A DNA stretch of 6,829 nt from Chitinophagales bacterium (lineage in GTDB: Bacteria > Bacteroidota > Bacteroidia > Chitinophagales > UBA2359). This document shows positions 1 through 6,763 of this stretch, one piece after another. Each line of letters opens with the position of its first letter. Within the stretch, counting starts at the first letter, position 1. The translations under genes and the position numbers were made by a program. The notes beneath the pieces were generated by a model, which worked only from the letters and a program-made list of their open reading frames with translations, was not told the origin of the DNA and did no database searches. The stretch spans positions 1 to 6,829 of the forward strand of contig JAHDDN010000290.1 in the NCBI GenBank assembly GCA_020629335.1. Reading direction: 5' to 3'.

Positions 1-13
1 CACAGCACAAGCC

Positions 14-45
14 CATTTATCATTATGCATTTATCATTCATCATT
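14..45. repeat. Short direct repeat, catttatcatt x2 plus partial copy
   Basis: The 11-mer catttatcatt occurs at 14-24 and again at 28-38, giving a 14-bp period. A shortened copy, catcatt, follows at 39-45. It directly abuts the GC-rich block that starts near 48, so it may be the edge of the same repeat unit or a small local tandem expansion. No function is implied. Confidence 0.55.
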
Positions 46-47
46 AA

Positions 48-199
48 GCCGAAGGCGCATCGTCGGGCTGTCCGCTCTCATGTGCCTATGTGTCTGCTAT
101 TCCGCTAAGGCCCACTTGTCTGCCCTGCGGGCCAGCCTACGTGAGCCTAAGCTCCATAAGCAGCCCCATTACGCCACATACCGCTACCATCCCTAAGCC
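48..199. repeat. GC-rich block resembling an interspersed intergenic repeat
   Basis: By hand count, positions 51-170 are about 60% G+C, against visibly AT-rich flanks. The block is framed by cgggctgtccgct (64-76) and ccgctaccatccctaag (181-197). From memory, this pair of framing motifs resembles a family of intergenic repeats scattered through Bacteroidota genomes, with a similar 'ggctgtccgct ... ccgctactatccctaac' frame. That is recollection, not a search result. Internal pairing is visible: gggctg (65-70) with cagccc (161-166), ggccc (109-113) with gggcc (129-133), and gccc-tgc-gggc at 122-132. It could instead be a decayed gene or an RNA. No protein family is recognisable in it on either strand. 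Confidence 0.4.
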
Positions 200-229
200 A
201 AAAAACCCAACAAATATAGACATTCCCAT
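137..229 (-). CDS. Candidate 30-residue hydrophobic peptide (uncertain)
   Basis: On the minus strand an ATG at 229 opens a 30-codon frame ending in TAG at 137-139. The product starts MGMSIFVGFFGLGMVAVCG, is almost wholly hydrophobic and could form one membrane helix. A purine-rich GGAAGGA lies about seven bases before the ATG, a better ribosome-binding match than any other gene here has. The same frame stays open upstream to a TAA at 272-274 and encodes SAKTFWKDSS just before the ATG, which reads like real protein. An ATG at 272 (MPKGK...) lies in the neighbouring frame, so one extra base in the ccc run at 262-264 would explain a broken 44-residue gene. Against this, its 3' half overlaps the GC-rich repeat block. 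It may be chance or a gene remnant. Confidence 0.2.
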   Translation of the reverse strand: MGMSIFVGFFGLGMVAVCGVMGLLMELRLT

Positions 230-278
230 GCTAGAATCCTTCCAAAAAGTCTTGGCACTTACCCTTTGGCATTAATAA

Positions 279-291
279 AACGCATTGCGTT
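279..291. repeat. Perfect 6-bp-arm palindrome aacgca-t-tgcgtt
   Basis: The sequence aacgcattgcgtt is a perfect inverted repeat around a single central base. Its size and symmetry are those of a dimeric repressor site. It lies just upstream of the minus-strand ATG at 272 and about 160 bp before the protease gene. No regulator can be named. A palindrome of this length can also arise by chance. Confidence 0.25.
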
Positions 292-398
292 AACAAAAAC
301 CCTAAAAAAACGGTAAATTTAATAAGCATTTTTTAACCTTGATACAAGCTTTAAACGAGTTCATTATTCATAATAATGTAAAAAGAATAAAGAAGGAC

Positions 399-444
399 TA
401 ATATTAAAGCAGCGTTATTGCTTATAATAGCATCTTTAATATTA
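399..444 (+). promoter_or_regulatory. Leader stem-loop just upstream of the protease gene
   Basis: The arms taatattaaag (399-409) and ctttaatatta (434-444) are perfect 11-bp complements. Pairing continues inward after a small internal loop, with gc/gc and gttat/ataat (one G-U pair and one bulged A), and closes on a tgctt loop. The structure ends four bases before the ATG at 449. A purine-rich agaagga (391-397) sits directly before the 5' arm, so folding would bring it next to the start codon. There is no T-tract after the stem, so it is not a classical terminator. It may regulate translation or mRNA stability; that role is inference. Confidence 0.6.
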
Positions 445-448
445 TAGA

Positions 449-3400
449 ATGTATCAATTTAAGAAAAAGGAACCCCCATTAAAAGACATACTTATGAATA
501 ACTCCTGCACATTCAATTATTGGCTTACTGTTCTTATAATGGGAGGACTGCTCTCCTTTATCACTACTAATTCTACTTTTGCCCAATCTATTCAAAATAA
601 CTCTGTTATAGGCGAATACGAAGAAGGCCAACTATATCTAAAAATAAAAGAAGGCGCCAATCACGACATCGTATTCAATGCGATTCAGTATGGTCCTAAG
701 TCGCCACTAAGCGGACTACTAAACGAATTCGGTATTAGCGAGATCGAAAGAGCCTTCAAAAGACTCAACCCACTTAAAAATATTTATAAAGTACGCTTTG
801 ATGATGTGGAAAGTACAGCAGCTCTAATTAGAGAATTAAATACTTTCGACTGGGTAGAGTATGCTGAACGAGTACCCAAACATCGCTTCTTCATCACACC
901 TAATGATATTAATACCAACCAATACAGTATTGCCCTGACAGAATGCGAAGCCGCATGGGACTTATCCTTGGGTAGTAGCAATATTATCATTGGTATGGTC
1001 GATGATGCAGTACTATTGGATCATCAAGATTTAGCCCCCATCATATGGACCAATGCAGGTGAAACACCAGGCAATGGCGTAGATGATGACGGCAATGGTT
1101 ATGTAGATGATATTCAAGGATGGGATGCCGCAGATGGCGATAATGATCCCAACCCACTTAATCCTACCGATACCTACTTCTCACACGGTACTCACTGTGC
1201 TGGCATAGCAGCCGCAGCAACCGATAATGGTATCGGTATTGCATCTCCAGGTTTTGGTGTCCAACTCATGGCCATCAAAATTGGTAATGATGCAGACTCT
1301 GGCCTTAATAATGCGATGGGAGGGGTAGAGTATGCCATTGCATCAGGCGCCCATGTCATTAGCATGTCATGGGGAGGGGGCGGAGAATCAGCCGCAGAAC
1401 AAGAAGTGTTTGACTTAGCTTATGAGCAAGGCATCGTATGTATAGCAGCCGCAGGAAATGATAATACAGATAACCCAATGTACCCAGCCTCTTATAACCA
1501 TATCATTAATGTAGGAGCTTCTGATAGTGGAGATATCAAAGCAGACTTCTCTAATTATGGAACTACTATAGATATCATGGCACCAGGAGTACAAATATGG
1601 AGTAGTGTAGCAGGCTCAACAGATGCCTACGCATATAACGATGGTACCTCAATGGCTTGCCCATTCGTATCGGGAGCAGCAGCTCTAATGCTTTCTTTTG
1701 ACCCAACCGCAACACCAGATAGAATTGAACAATGTTTAAAAGAAACAGCTGATGATATATACCCACTAAATCCTACCTTTACTACCGATCAGCTAGGTGC
1801 AGGTAGAGTCAATGTATTTGGTGCAATGCAATGCGTTCCCTCCGAACCAGTAGCCAATTTTATCACAGCTGCCGATCCGCCATGTGCAGGAGAATTAACT
1901 CAACTCATTGATACCAGCGCAGGAACCGACATCAATATGTGGGAATGGTCTATGCCAGGAGCCACACCAAGTACCTCTACAGAAGAAAATCCAAATGTAA
2001 GTTTCCCTTCTGATGGCGTATATGATGTTACCTTAACCGTAACGAATGATTTAGGTAGTAGTACCATCACCATTCCAATTACAGTATCACCTCCTACAGC
2101 TACTATAATTGGAGATGAAGTGATGTTAATTGGATATATCATGGAGTTGGAAGTACACTTTACAGGATCACCTCCTTGGGATTTTAGCTACTCCAATGGC
2201 TCAGATATAGAAACTTTAACGGGTATTACAGAAAGTCCTTACGTATTTGAAGTAAGCCCTCAAAATACAACAACCTATACGATCACTTCCATTAATAATG
2301 ATTTTTGTGATGGAGCCGCAGGAAGCGAATTAACCATGATCGTAATCGTACCAAATGAGGTAAATGATATTTGTGATAGCGCATATCCTTTCCAAGATTT
2401 AACAATAGGGGAAGAATCTTGCATTAATGGCGATAACTTCTCTGCTAATGGCGAATTACCTTATACCAACCAAGGACAATGTAATGGGATCGTAAGTCCA
2501 ATTCCATCAGCTGATTTATGGTACAGTTTTGAAGCAGTCTCTAATATCTTAGATGTCAGTATGACTTTTGATATGGATACAGCAGTAGTTTCCCTTTATG
2601 AAGGTACTTGCGAAGGATTAATAGGTAGGGATTGTGCAATTGCAATAGGAGGGGATTTAGATGTCTCTTTTTCTCCAGTAGCCGCAGGAAATACCTACTA
2701 TTTACAAATAAGTGGAGGCTCGACCTCAGATGTGGGTAACTTCACGATCTGTATAGATAACTATGGAGAAAGTATAGACGAGATATGTACATTAGGGCAA
2801 AGTTTAGTAGTAGACCCAACCCCTGTAATGGGTACCTATACTCCTGGACAAACAGTCACCTTCTGTTTTACAATGGAAGGATATAATCAAAATGCAGCAG
2901 ATTGGATTCATGGTATTGTACCAGAATTTGGAATTGGTTGGGATATAAGCACGATTACTAACATACAAGCTCCTAATGCATGTGCCAGTGATGGAACTTG
3001 GTCATGGTATGATGAAATGATCACAGGTACTAGTACCTTTAATGTAGGTCCACAAGGCCCAGGCTTTTTTATCGAAACGGCTTCAGGTGGTCCAGGCTTA
3101 GATAATAATCCTGGAAATAATTTTGGAGATGCAGGCTCCACAGGTCTAAATTGTGCCTTAGAGTTTTGTTTTGATATTACAACTACAGCGACTTGTCCGC
3201 CTGGTGTAGATGGTGATGATTTAAGTATTATTTTCCGAAATTTTTCAGATTCAGAGACAGGTAGTTGGAGTGCCGATAGTATTTGTCCTGATGATCCAGA
3301 ATTCCAATTTAAAGCCAATCTTTCTTGTTGTGCTATTCCATTGATGATAGGCGAATTCCCAACATGTGATGAACCAGCATCTGGATCAATAACAGCCATC

Positions 3401-4966
3401 CCAACCAATGATAATCCGCCTTATATTTTCGAGTGGAGTACAGGCTTAGTAGAAACAGTTGCGACATCCACTATTTCAGATTTAACAGCAGGATTCTATA
3501 CAGTAACCGTCACCGATAATGATGGCTGTCCTTCGGAAGCATCTTTCACTCTTTTCAATGAAGGAGTAGATATTGAAATAAATGTTCCACAAGAATATAA
3601 TTTATGTATTGGAGATAGCATACAGTTTGAGGTAAGTGGAGGAACCCAGTATATTTGGGCTCCTAGCTCTACTTTATCAGAAAATGATATTCCTAATCCA
3701 ATTGCTAAACCGATAGAAGATACTAACTATATCGTAGTAGTAACAGATGATAATGGCTGTTCTTCCTATGAGGAAATTATAGTAACAATGGTCAACCCTC
3801 CTAACCTAAATGTACTAGGAGAAACAATTATCTGTAGTGGAGAAAGCACCACATTGACAGCCATAGGCGCAGGAAATTACTCATGGTCGCCAGCAACAGG
3901 CTTATCTAATACCGATTCAGATGTAGTAGGAGCTTCTCCAACAGAGACGACAACCTATACAGTTGTTGGCAGTAATGCAGCAGGTTGTCAAGTAAGTCGA
4001 GAAGTGACAGTAGTGGTGGCACCTGACCCATTCTTCCCAGAAATAAATATAGATACCTTAGTCTGTAGTGGTACTACTTTAGAGTTACAACTATCAGATG
4101 AATTTCCATTAGATGACTATACTTATGAATGGGTACCAACTACAGGGCTACAAAATCCCAATATGCCTAATACCATAGCAATAGTCGATCAAAGTATCAC
4201 CTATACCTTAATTGTTACCAATTCGCATGGCTGTACATTATTGCAATATGCAAATATTAATGTAGTAGATATTGAATTTGATATTGACTTAGGGAATGAT
4301 ACCATTATTTGTGATGGTGGTAATCTAATGCTTTCTGTAGGAGAACAACAATCTTATCTATGGTCAGATGGCTCTATTGATAGCACACTTACTGTCAATC
4401 AAAGTGGAACCTATGGTGTTACAGTAACTAATCCAGCAGGTTGCTCTGCAATAGGAGACATAGAAGTAAATATAGAAAATGTCAATCCAGATATAATAGG
4501 AAACTTAAGTTTCTTAGAAGGAAATTCTACTAATTTAGGACTCACGGAATCCTATGCAGGCTATGAATGGTCCAATGGCTCTACTTCAGCCTCCATTGAC
4601 GTAGACACACCTGGTACTTATGCCGTTACAGTTACAGGAGAGAATACTTGCCAAGGAGTAGATGCTGTGGATGTAGAGATGATACAGGTTCGAGCTATTG
4701 TTGCTCCAAGTGCATTCTCACCTAATAATGATGGGATTAATGATGGTTTTAAAGCCATCAGTTCTGATCCTTTAAGCAGTTATAATATGACCGTTTATAA
4801 TCGTTGGGGCAAAAAAGTATTCGAAACAAATGATATCAACCAATCTTGGGATGGTAGTGTTCAAGGAGAAAAAGCCCAAATGGGAGTATATGTTTACTAC
4901 TTTGAAGCCGTTTTTGAAGATGGAGAATCAGTCTTCGAAAAAGGAAATGTAACACTTATTCAATAG
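449..4966 (+). CDS. Secreted S8 subtilisin-like serine protease with PKD, Ig-like repeats and T9SS type B sorting domain
   Basis: This is an extracellular endopeptidase of 1505 residues, probably released or surface-anchored through the type IX secretion system. A signal peptide has its hydrophobic core at about 25-38 and likely cleavage after TFA (residue 45). A propeptide spans about 47-150. The S8 domain runs from about 175 to 460, with Asp185 (in VDDAV), His246 (HGTHCAGI), oxyanion Asn337 (AAGN) and Ser401 (GTSMACP). An acidic DDDGNG loop at 212-217 probably binds calcium. Then follow a PKD domain (467-548), an Ig-like domain (550-634), a PPC-like beta-sandwich (639-772), an unnamed Cys/Gly/Trp-rich domain (785-961), an SprB-like repeat (973-1036), five Ig-like repeats (1046-1415) and a CHU_C domain (1416-1505, PSAFSPNNDGINDGF). 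The first Asp motif is DDA rather than the usual D-S/T-G. The start could instead be Met16 (position 494), but that would leave a signal peptide with no basic residue. The substrate is unknown. Confidence 0.95.
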   Translation: MYQFKKKEPPLKDILMNNSCTFNYWLTVLIMGGLLSFITTNSTFAQSIQNNSVIGEYEEGQLYLKIKEGANHDIVFNAIQYGPKSPLSGLLNEFGISEIERAFKRLNPLKNIYKVRFDDVESTAALIRELNTFDWVEYAERVPKHRFFITPNDINTNQYSIALTECEAAWDLSLGSSNIIIGMVDDAVLLDHQDLAPIIWTNAGETPGNGVDDDGNGYVDDIQGWDAADGDNDPNPLNPTDTYFSHGTHCAGIAAAATDNGIGIASPGFGVQLMAIKIGNDADSGLNNAMGGVEYAIASGAHVISMSWGGGGESAAEQEVFDLAYEQGIVCIAAAGNDNTDNPMYPASYNHIINVGASDSGDIKADFSNYGTTIDIMAPGVQIWSSVAGSTDAYAYNDGTSMACPFVSGAAALMLSFDPTATPDRIEQCLKETADDIYPLNPTFTTDQLGAGRVNVFGAMQCVPSEPVANFITAADPPCAGELTQLIDTSAGTDINMWEWSMPGATPSTSTEENPNVSFPSDGVYDVTLTVTNDLGSSTITIPITVSPPTATIIGDEVMLIGYIMELEVHFTGSPPWDFSYSNGSDIETLTGITESPYVFEVSPQNTTTYTITSINNDFCDGAAGSELTMIVIVPNEVNDICDSAYPFQDLTIGEESCINGDNFSANGELPYTNQGQCNGIVSPIPSADLWYSFEAVSNILDVSMTFDMDTAVVSLYEGTCEGLIGRDCAIAIGGDLDVSFSPVAAGNTYYLQISGGSTSDVGNFTICIDNYGESIDEICTLGQSLVVDPTPVMGTYTPGQTVTFCFTMEGYNQNAADWIHGIVPEFGIGWDISTITNIQAPNACASDGTWSWYDEMITGTSTFNVGPQGPGFFIETASGGPGLDNNPGNNFGDAGSTGLNCALEFCFDITTTATCPPGVDGDDLSIIFRNFSDSETGSWSADSICPDDPEFQFKANLSCCAIPLMIGEFPTCDEPASGSITAIPTNDNPPYIFEWSTGLVETVATSTISDLTAGFYTVTVTDNDGCPSEASFTLFNEGVDIEINVPQEYNLCIGDSIQFEVSGGTQYIWAPSSTLSENDIPNPIAKPIEDTNYIVVVTDDNGCSSYEEIIVTMVNPPNLNVLGETIICSGESTTLTAIGAGNYSWSPATGLSNTDSDVVGASPTETTTYTVVGSNAAGCQVSREVTVVVAPDPFFPEINIDTLVCSGTTLELQLSDEFPLDDYTYEWVPTTGLQNPNMPNTIAIVDQSITYTLIVTNSHGCTLLQYANINVVDIEFDIDLGNDTIICDGGNLMLSVGEQQSYLWSDGSIDSTLTVNQSGTYGVTVTNPAGCSAIGDIEVNIENVNPDIIGNLSFLEGNSTNLGLTESYAGYEWSNGSTSASIDVDTPGTYAVTVTGENTCQGVDAVDVEMIQVRAIVAPSAFSPNNDGINDGFKAISSDPLSSYNMTVYNRWGKKVFETNDINQSWDGSVQGEKAQMGVYVYYFEAVFEDGESVFEKGNVTLIQ

Positions 4967-4980
4967 TCAAAAAAAAATGC

Positions 4981-4988
4981 TAATTTCG
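4981..4988 (+). promoter_or_regulatory. Possible -7 promoter element for ridA (TAATTTCG)
   Basis: TAATTTCG differs by one base from the Bacteroidota -7 consensus TAnnTTTG and lies 24 bases before the ridA ATG, giving a short leader. No clear TTG is seen at the -33 position. The same bases form the loop and arm of a weak stem-loop, aaatgct (4975-4981) with agcattt (4989-4995). That stem has no following T-tract, so a terminator for the protease gene is less likely. Either reading is tentative. Confidence 0.3.
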
Positions 4989-5012
4989 AGCATTTAATAA
5001 ATATGACTAATC

Positions 5013-5396
5013 ATGAGTAAGAAAATAGTTAGAACAGAAAATGCCCCAGCTCCAATCGGGCCTTATAATCAGGCCGTTTGGGCAGGGAGTACCCTATTCC
5101 TTTCAGGTCAAATAGCAATTAATCCCGAAAGTGGAGAACTTTTAACAGATGATGTAGAAAAAGAAACACATCAAGTAATGAAAAATATTCAAGCCATACT
5201 TGAAGCTGAAGGCCTTAGCTTTAAAGATGTGGTTAAGTGTTCTATTTTCCTTTCTGATATGAATAATTTTGCTTTAGTCAATCAAACCTATGGCCAATAT
5301 TTTGAAGAAGGACAAGCACCCGCCAGAGAAACAGTTGAAGTAGCCCGTCTACCTAAAGATGTAAATGTAGAGATCTCAACCATTGCTGTTAAGTAA
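5013..5396 (+). CDS. ridA: RidA family 2-iminobutyrate/2-iminopropanoate deaminase
   Basis: This is a cytosolic enzyme that hydrolyses reactive enamine/imine intermediates, such as 2-aminoacrylate and 2-iminobutyrate, released by pyridoxal-phosphate enzymes including threonine dehydratase. It thereby protects those enzymes from damage and releases ammonia and 2-oxoacids. The 127-residue length is standard for the family, which forms trimers with active sites between subunits. Family signatures are intact: NAPAPIGPYNQAV (10-22) with Tyr18, FLSGQI (29-34), and APARETVEVARLPKDVNVEI (102-121). The latter contains Arg105, which binds the substrate carboxylate, and Glu120. The match to the archetypal RidA subgroup is close, so deaminase activity is likely. 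It starts 46 bp after the protease stop with no obvious Shine-Dalgarno sequence. No strong terminator separates it from the DUF547 gene, so the two may be co-transcribed. Confidence 0.95.
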   Translation: MSKKIVRTENAPAPIGPYNQAVWAGSTLFLSGQIAINPESGELLTDDVEKETHQVMKNIQAILEAEGLSFKDVVKCSIFLSDMNNFALVNQTYGQYFEEGQAPARETVEVARLPKDVNVEISTIAVK

Positions 5397-5511
5397 GCTA
5401 TCTGACATACTTTAAAGCAGAAGCAATTAAACAGATGATAGTAGAAGTGTGTCTGATAAAGGACAGCAGTTTTGCCGTGAACAGCTTTTCTTTGGAAAAC
5501 AAAATAATCAT

Positions 5512-6228
5512 ATGAGATATCTTCTTTTTATAGTCGTGAGTTTCGCTTGCGTCTTTTATTCAACCAATGCCAATTCACAAGGAAATTTCTTCGATAATGC
5601 AAACACCTTCTTTGAGGCTAATATTAACAGTGGAAATGTAAATTACCAATCCATTGCGAATGATCCGTTAGCACTTAATCAATTAGTCAACACAATCGAA
5701 TCTTATGACTTGACAGAGAAAGCTAATGATGAGCAACTAGCATTTTACTTGAATGCTTATAATGTTTTAGTGATTAAACAAGTAGTAGATAATTATCCAC
5801 TTAAATCTCCTATGGATGTGAGTGGCTTCTTTGATGGAAATACTTATATCGTGGCAGGCAAAAGCGTAACATTAAACGATATTGAAAACAATATTATTCG
5901 CCCAACTTTTAATGACGCACGTATTCACTTTGCCTTAGTTTGTGGAGCAAAAGGCTGTCCGCCAATCACCAATCAAGCTTTTACAGTCGAAAATGTGAAT
6001 GAAAGATTAGATAAATTGACAAGCGATGCCCTCAATAATGGCAGTTTCTTGAGAATCGATGAAGCTAATGCTCAAGTACTGATTTCGGAAATATTCAAAT
6101 GGTATATCGTTGACTTTGGAAATGAAATAAAAGGTGTTAAAACATTTATTAATCAGTATCGCTCTACAAGCATTCCTGACTCTTATAATGTAGACTTCTA
6201 TACCTATGATTGGAATCTAAATGAATAA
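5512..6228 (+). CDS. Secreted DUF547 domain protein
   Basis: The protein has 238 residues and its function is unknown. I start it at the ATG at 5512 because this gives a clean signal peptide: Met-Arg, a hydrophobic core at about 3-16, and likely cleavage after NANS (residue 22). An in-frame GTG at 5449 would add 21 mostly polar residues ahead of the signal and is unlikely. The DUF547 core spans about 60-175, with AFYLNAYN (77-84), a VTLNDIENNIIRP segment, and HFALVCGAKGCPP (139-151) carrying His139, Cys144 and Cys149, the most conserved positions of the family as I know it. The spaced Cys and His suggest a metal site or disulfide, but that is inference. No lipobox is seen, so it is probably periplasmic or exported rather than a lipoprotein. 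It lies 115 bp after ridA and ends at a strong terminator. Confidence 0.92.
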   Translation: MRYLLFIVVSFACVFYSTNANSQGNFFDNANTFFEANINSGNVNYQSIANDPLALNQLVNTIESYDLTEKANDEQLAFYLNAYNVLVIKQVVDNYPLKSPMDVSGFFDGNTYIVAGKSVTLNDIENNIIRPTFNDARIHFALVCGAKGCPPITNQAFTVENVNERLDKLTSDALNNGSFLRIDEANAQVLISEIFKWYIVDFGNEIKGVKTFINQYRSTSIPDSYNVDFYTYDWNLNE

Positions 6229-6257
6229 TTTCATTAGAAAAAACTAAATATTTTTGT

Positions 6258-6296
6258 GCGGCTTAGTATTATGATATATACCAAGCCGCTTTTTTT
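6258..6296 (+). terminator. Rho-independent terminator after the DUF547 gene
   Basis: A perfect 7-bp GC-rich stem, gcggctt (6258-6264) with aagccgc (6283-6289), encloses an AT-rich loop and is followed at once by seven T residues (6290-6296). It lies 30 bp after the DUF547 stop codon and has the standard form of an intrinsic terminator. It is the only clear terminator in the window, so the ridA-DUF547 transcript probably ends here. Confidence 0.88.
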
Positions 6297-6567
6297 ATGC
6301 CTAATCCAATTAGCTGTTATGACACTAAAGTGACTAAGCTAAGGGGCTAAAGGTCTTAAATAAGTAGATTAAGCCTATTTAAAGCAACTTATTATGTTTT
6401 TCATTGTAATACTGACATTAATAAAGCTTTTTCTGCTAAAGAAATTACAAAGTTTAGGGGAATTTATTTTCACTAAATAAGAATACCACTTATTTTTGCA
6501 TGAAATTTGATGTAAATTGCGTGCTTATACGCAAAAGATTAGAAATGAAATAGTAATAGCTATCTTA
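6297..6567. other. Gene-free AT-rich intergenic stretch
   Basis: No reading frame of credible length is present on either strand. Several short inverted repeats can be seen: ttaaata (6356-6362) with tatttaa (6376-6382), and ttgcgt (6517-6522) with acgcaa (6529-6534). A -7-like promoter element lies at 6491-6498. A 17-codon frame (ATG at 6500, TAG at 6551-6553) follows it but is too short to call. I recognise no RNA family. Confidence 0.5.
6491..6498 (+). promoter_or_regulatory. Possible -7 promoter element (TATTTTTG)
   Basis: TATTTTTG matches the Bacteroidota -7 consensus TAnnTTTG exactly. No TTG is found at the expected upstream distance; the closest is ttttcac at 6467-6473. If active, it would drive transcription rightward through the short hairpin at 6517-6534 and the palindromic element at 6568-6725. 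AT-rich DNA produces such matches often, so confidence is low. Confidence 0.3.
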
Positions 6568-6725
6568 GGAACGTTTAAAAAATAAGATTGGCATTTGCAG
6601 CTAAATATTTTGTATCAAGACAAGGCGAAAAATGCAGGCGATGCAGCGCATCGGCAAGGCTTTTCAACGAAGTATTGGTACAAAAGATTAGTTGCTAAAT
6701 GTGGAAATTATTTTTTAAACGTTCC
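6568..6725. mobile_element. MITE-like palindromic element, 158 bp
   Basis: The ends are perfect 18-bp terminal inverted repeats, ggaacgtttaaaaaataa (6568-6585) and its complement (6708-6725). TTA flanks the element directly on both sides (6565-6567 and 6726-6728), consistent with a 3-bp target duplication. The interior is also palindromic in the same register, with pair coordinates summing to 13293: cattt (6592-6596) with aaatg (6697-6701), ctaa (6601-6604) with ttag (6689-6692), ttttgta (6608-6614) with tacaaaa (6679-6685). A central hairpin cgatgc-agc-gcatcg (6639-6653) closes it. There is no room for a transposase, so it would depend on one elsewhere in the genome. The parent insertion sequence cannot be named. 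An IS5-type family is conceivable from the TNA-like duplication, but this is a guess. Confidence 0.8.
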
Positions 6726-6763
6726 TTAATTTCTAAAAGTATAAAGTATACCACATTACCATA

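Larger units (their letters stand above)
1..448. other. Left intergenic region, no secure gene
   Basis: No reading frame here looks like a well-supported protein. The plus-strand frame from 90 to 275 is rich in Pro, Ser and Thr, lies across the GC-rich block and has no recognisable domain, so I treat it as spurious. The region holds a short direct repeat (14-45), a GC-rich repeat-like block (48-199), a weak minus-strand small-peptide candidate (137-229), a palindrome (279-291), a minor AT hairpin (362-378, 7-bp arms around a CAT loop) and the protease leader stem-loop (399-444). I found no good match to the Bacteroidota -7 consensus TAnnTTTG ahead of the protease. The nearest is TAACCTTG at 334-341, with one mismatch and no TTG at the right distance upstream. 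Confidence 0.6.

Noticed and set aside
90..275. 61-codon plus-strand reading frame in the left intergenic region
   Set aside because: Low-complexity Pro/Ser/Thr composition, no domain, no ribosome-binding motif, and it lies mostly over the GC-rich repeat-like block.
2908..3408. 166-codon minus-strand frame inside the protease gene
   Set aside because: It is antisense to a well-supported coding region with clear protein domains, and its own translation shows no recognisable family.
4975..4995. Stem-loop after the protease stop codon as a terminator
   Set aside because: The stem is AT-rich with only two G-C pairs and no T-tract follows it; the same bases better match a -7 promoter element for ridA.
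5449..5511. GTG-initiated N-terminal extension of the DUF547 protein
   Set aside because: The 21 extra residues are polar and would displace a well-formed signal peptide that begins at the ATG at 5512.
6301..6420. Possible tRNA or small structured RNA after the terminator
   Set aside because: Only short, AT-rich pairings are present; there is no cloverleaf, T-loop GTTCRA signature or other recognisable RNA feature.
55..6652. Shared 8-mer gcgcatcg in the GC-rich block (55-62) and in the centre of the MITE-like element (6646-6653)
   Set aside because: The match does not extend beyond eight to nine bases, and the surrounding sequences are unrelated, so a common origin is not supported.
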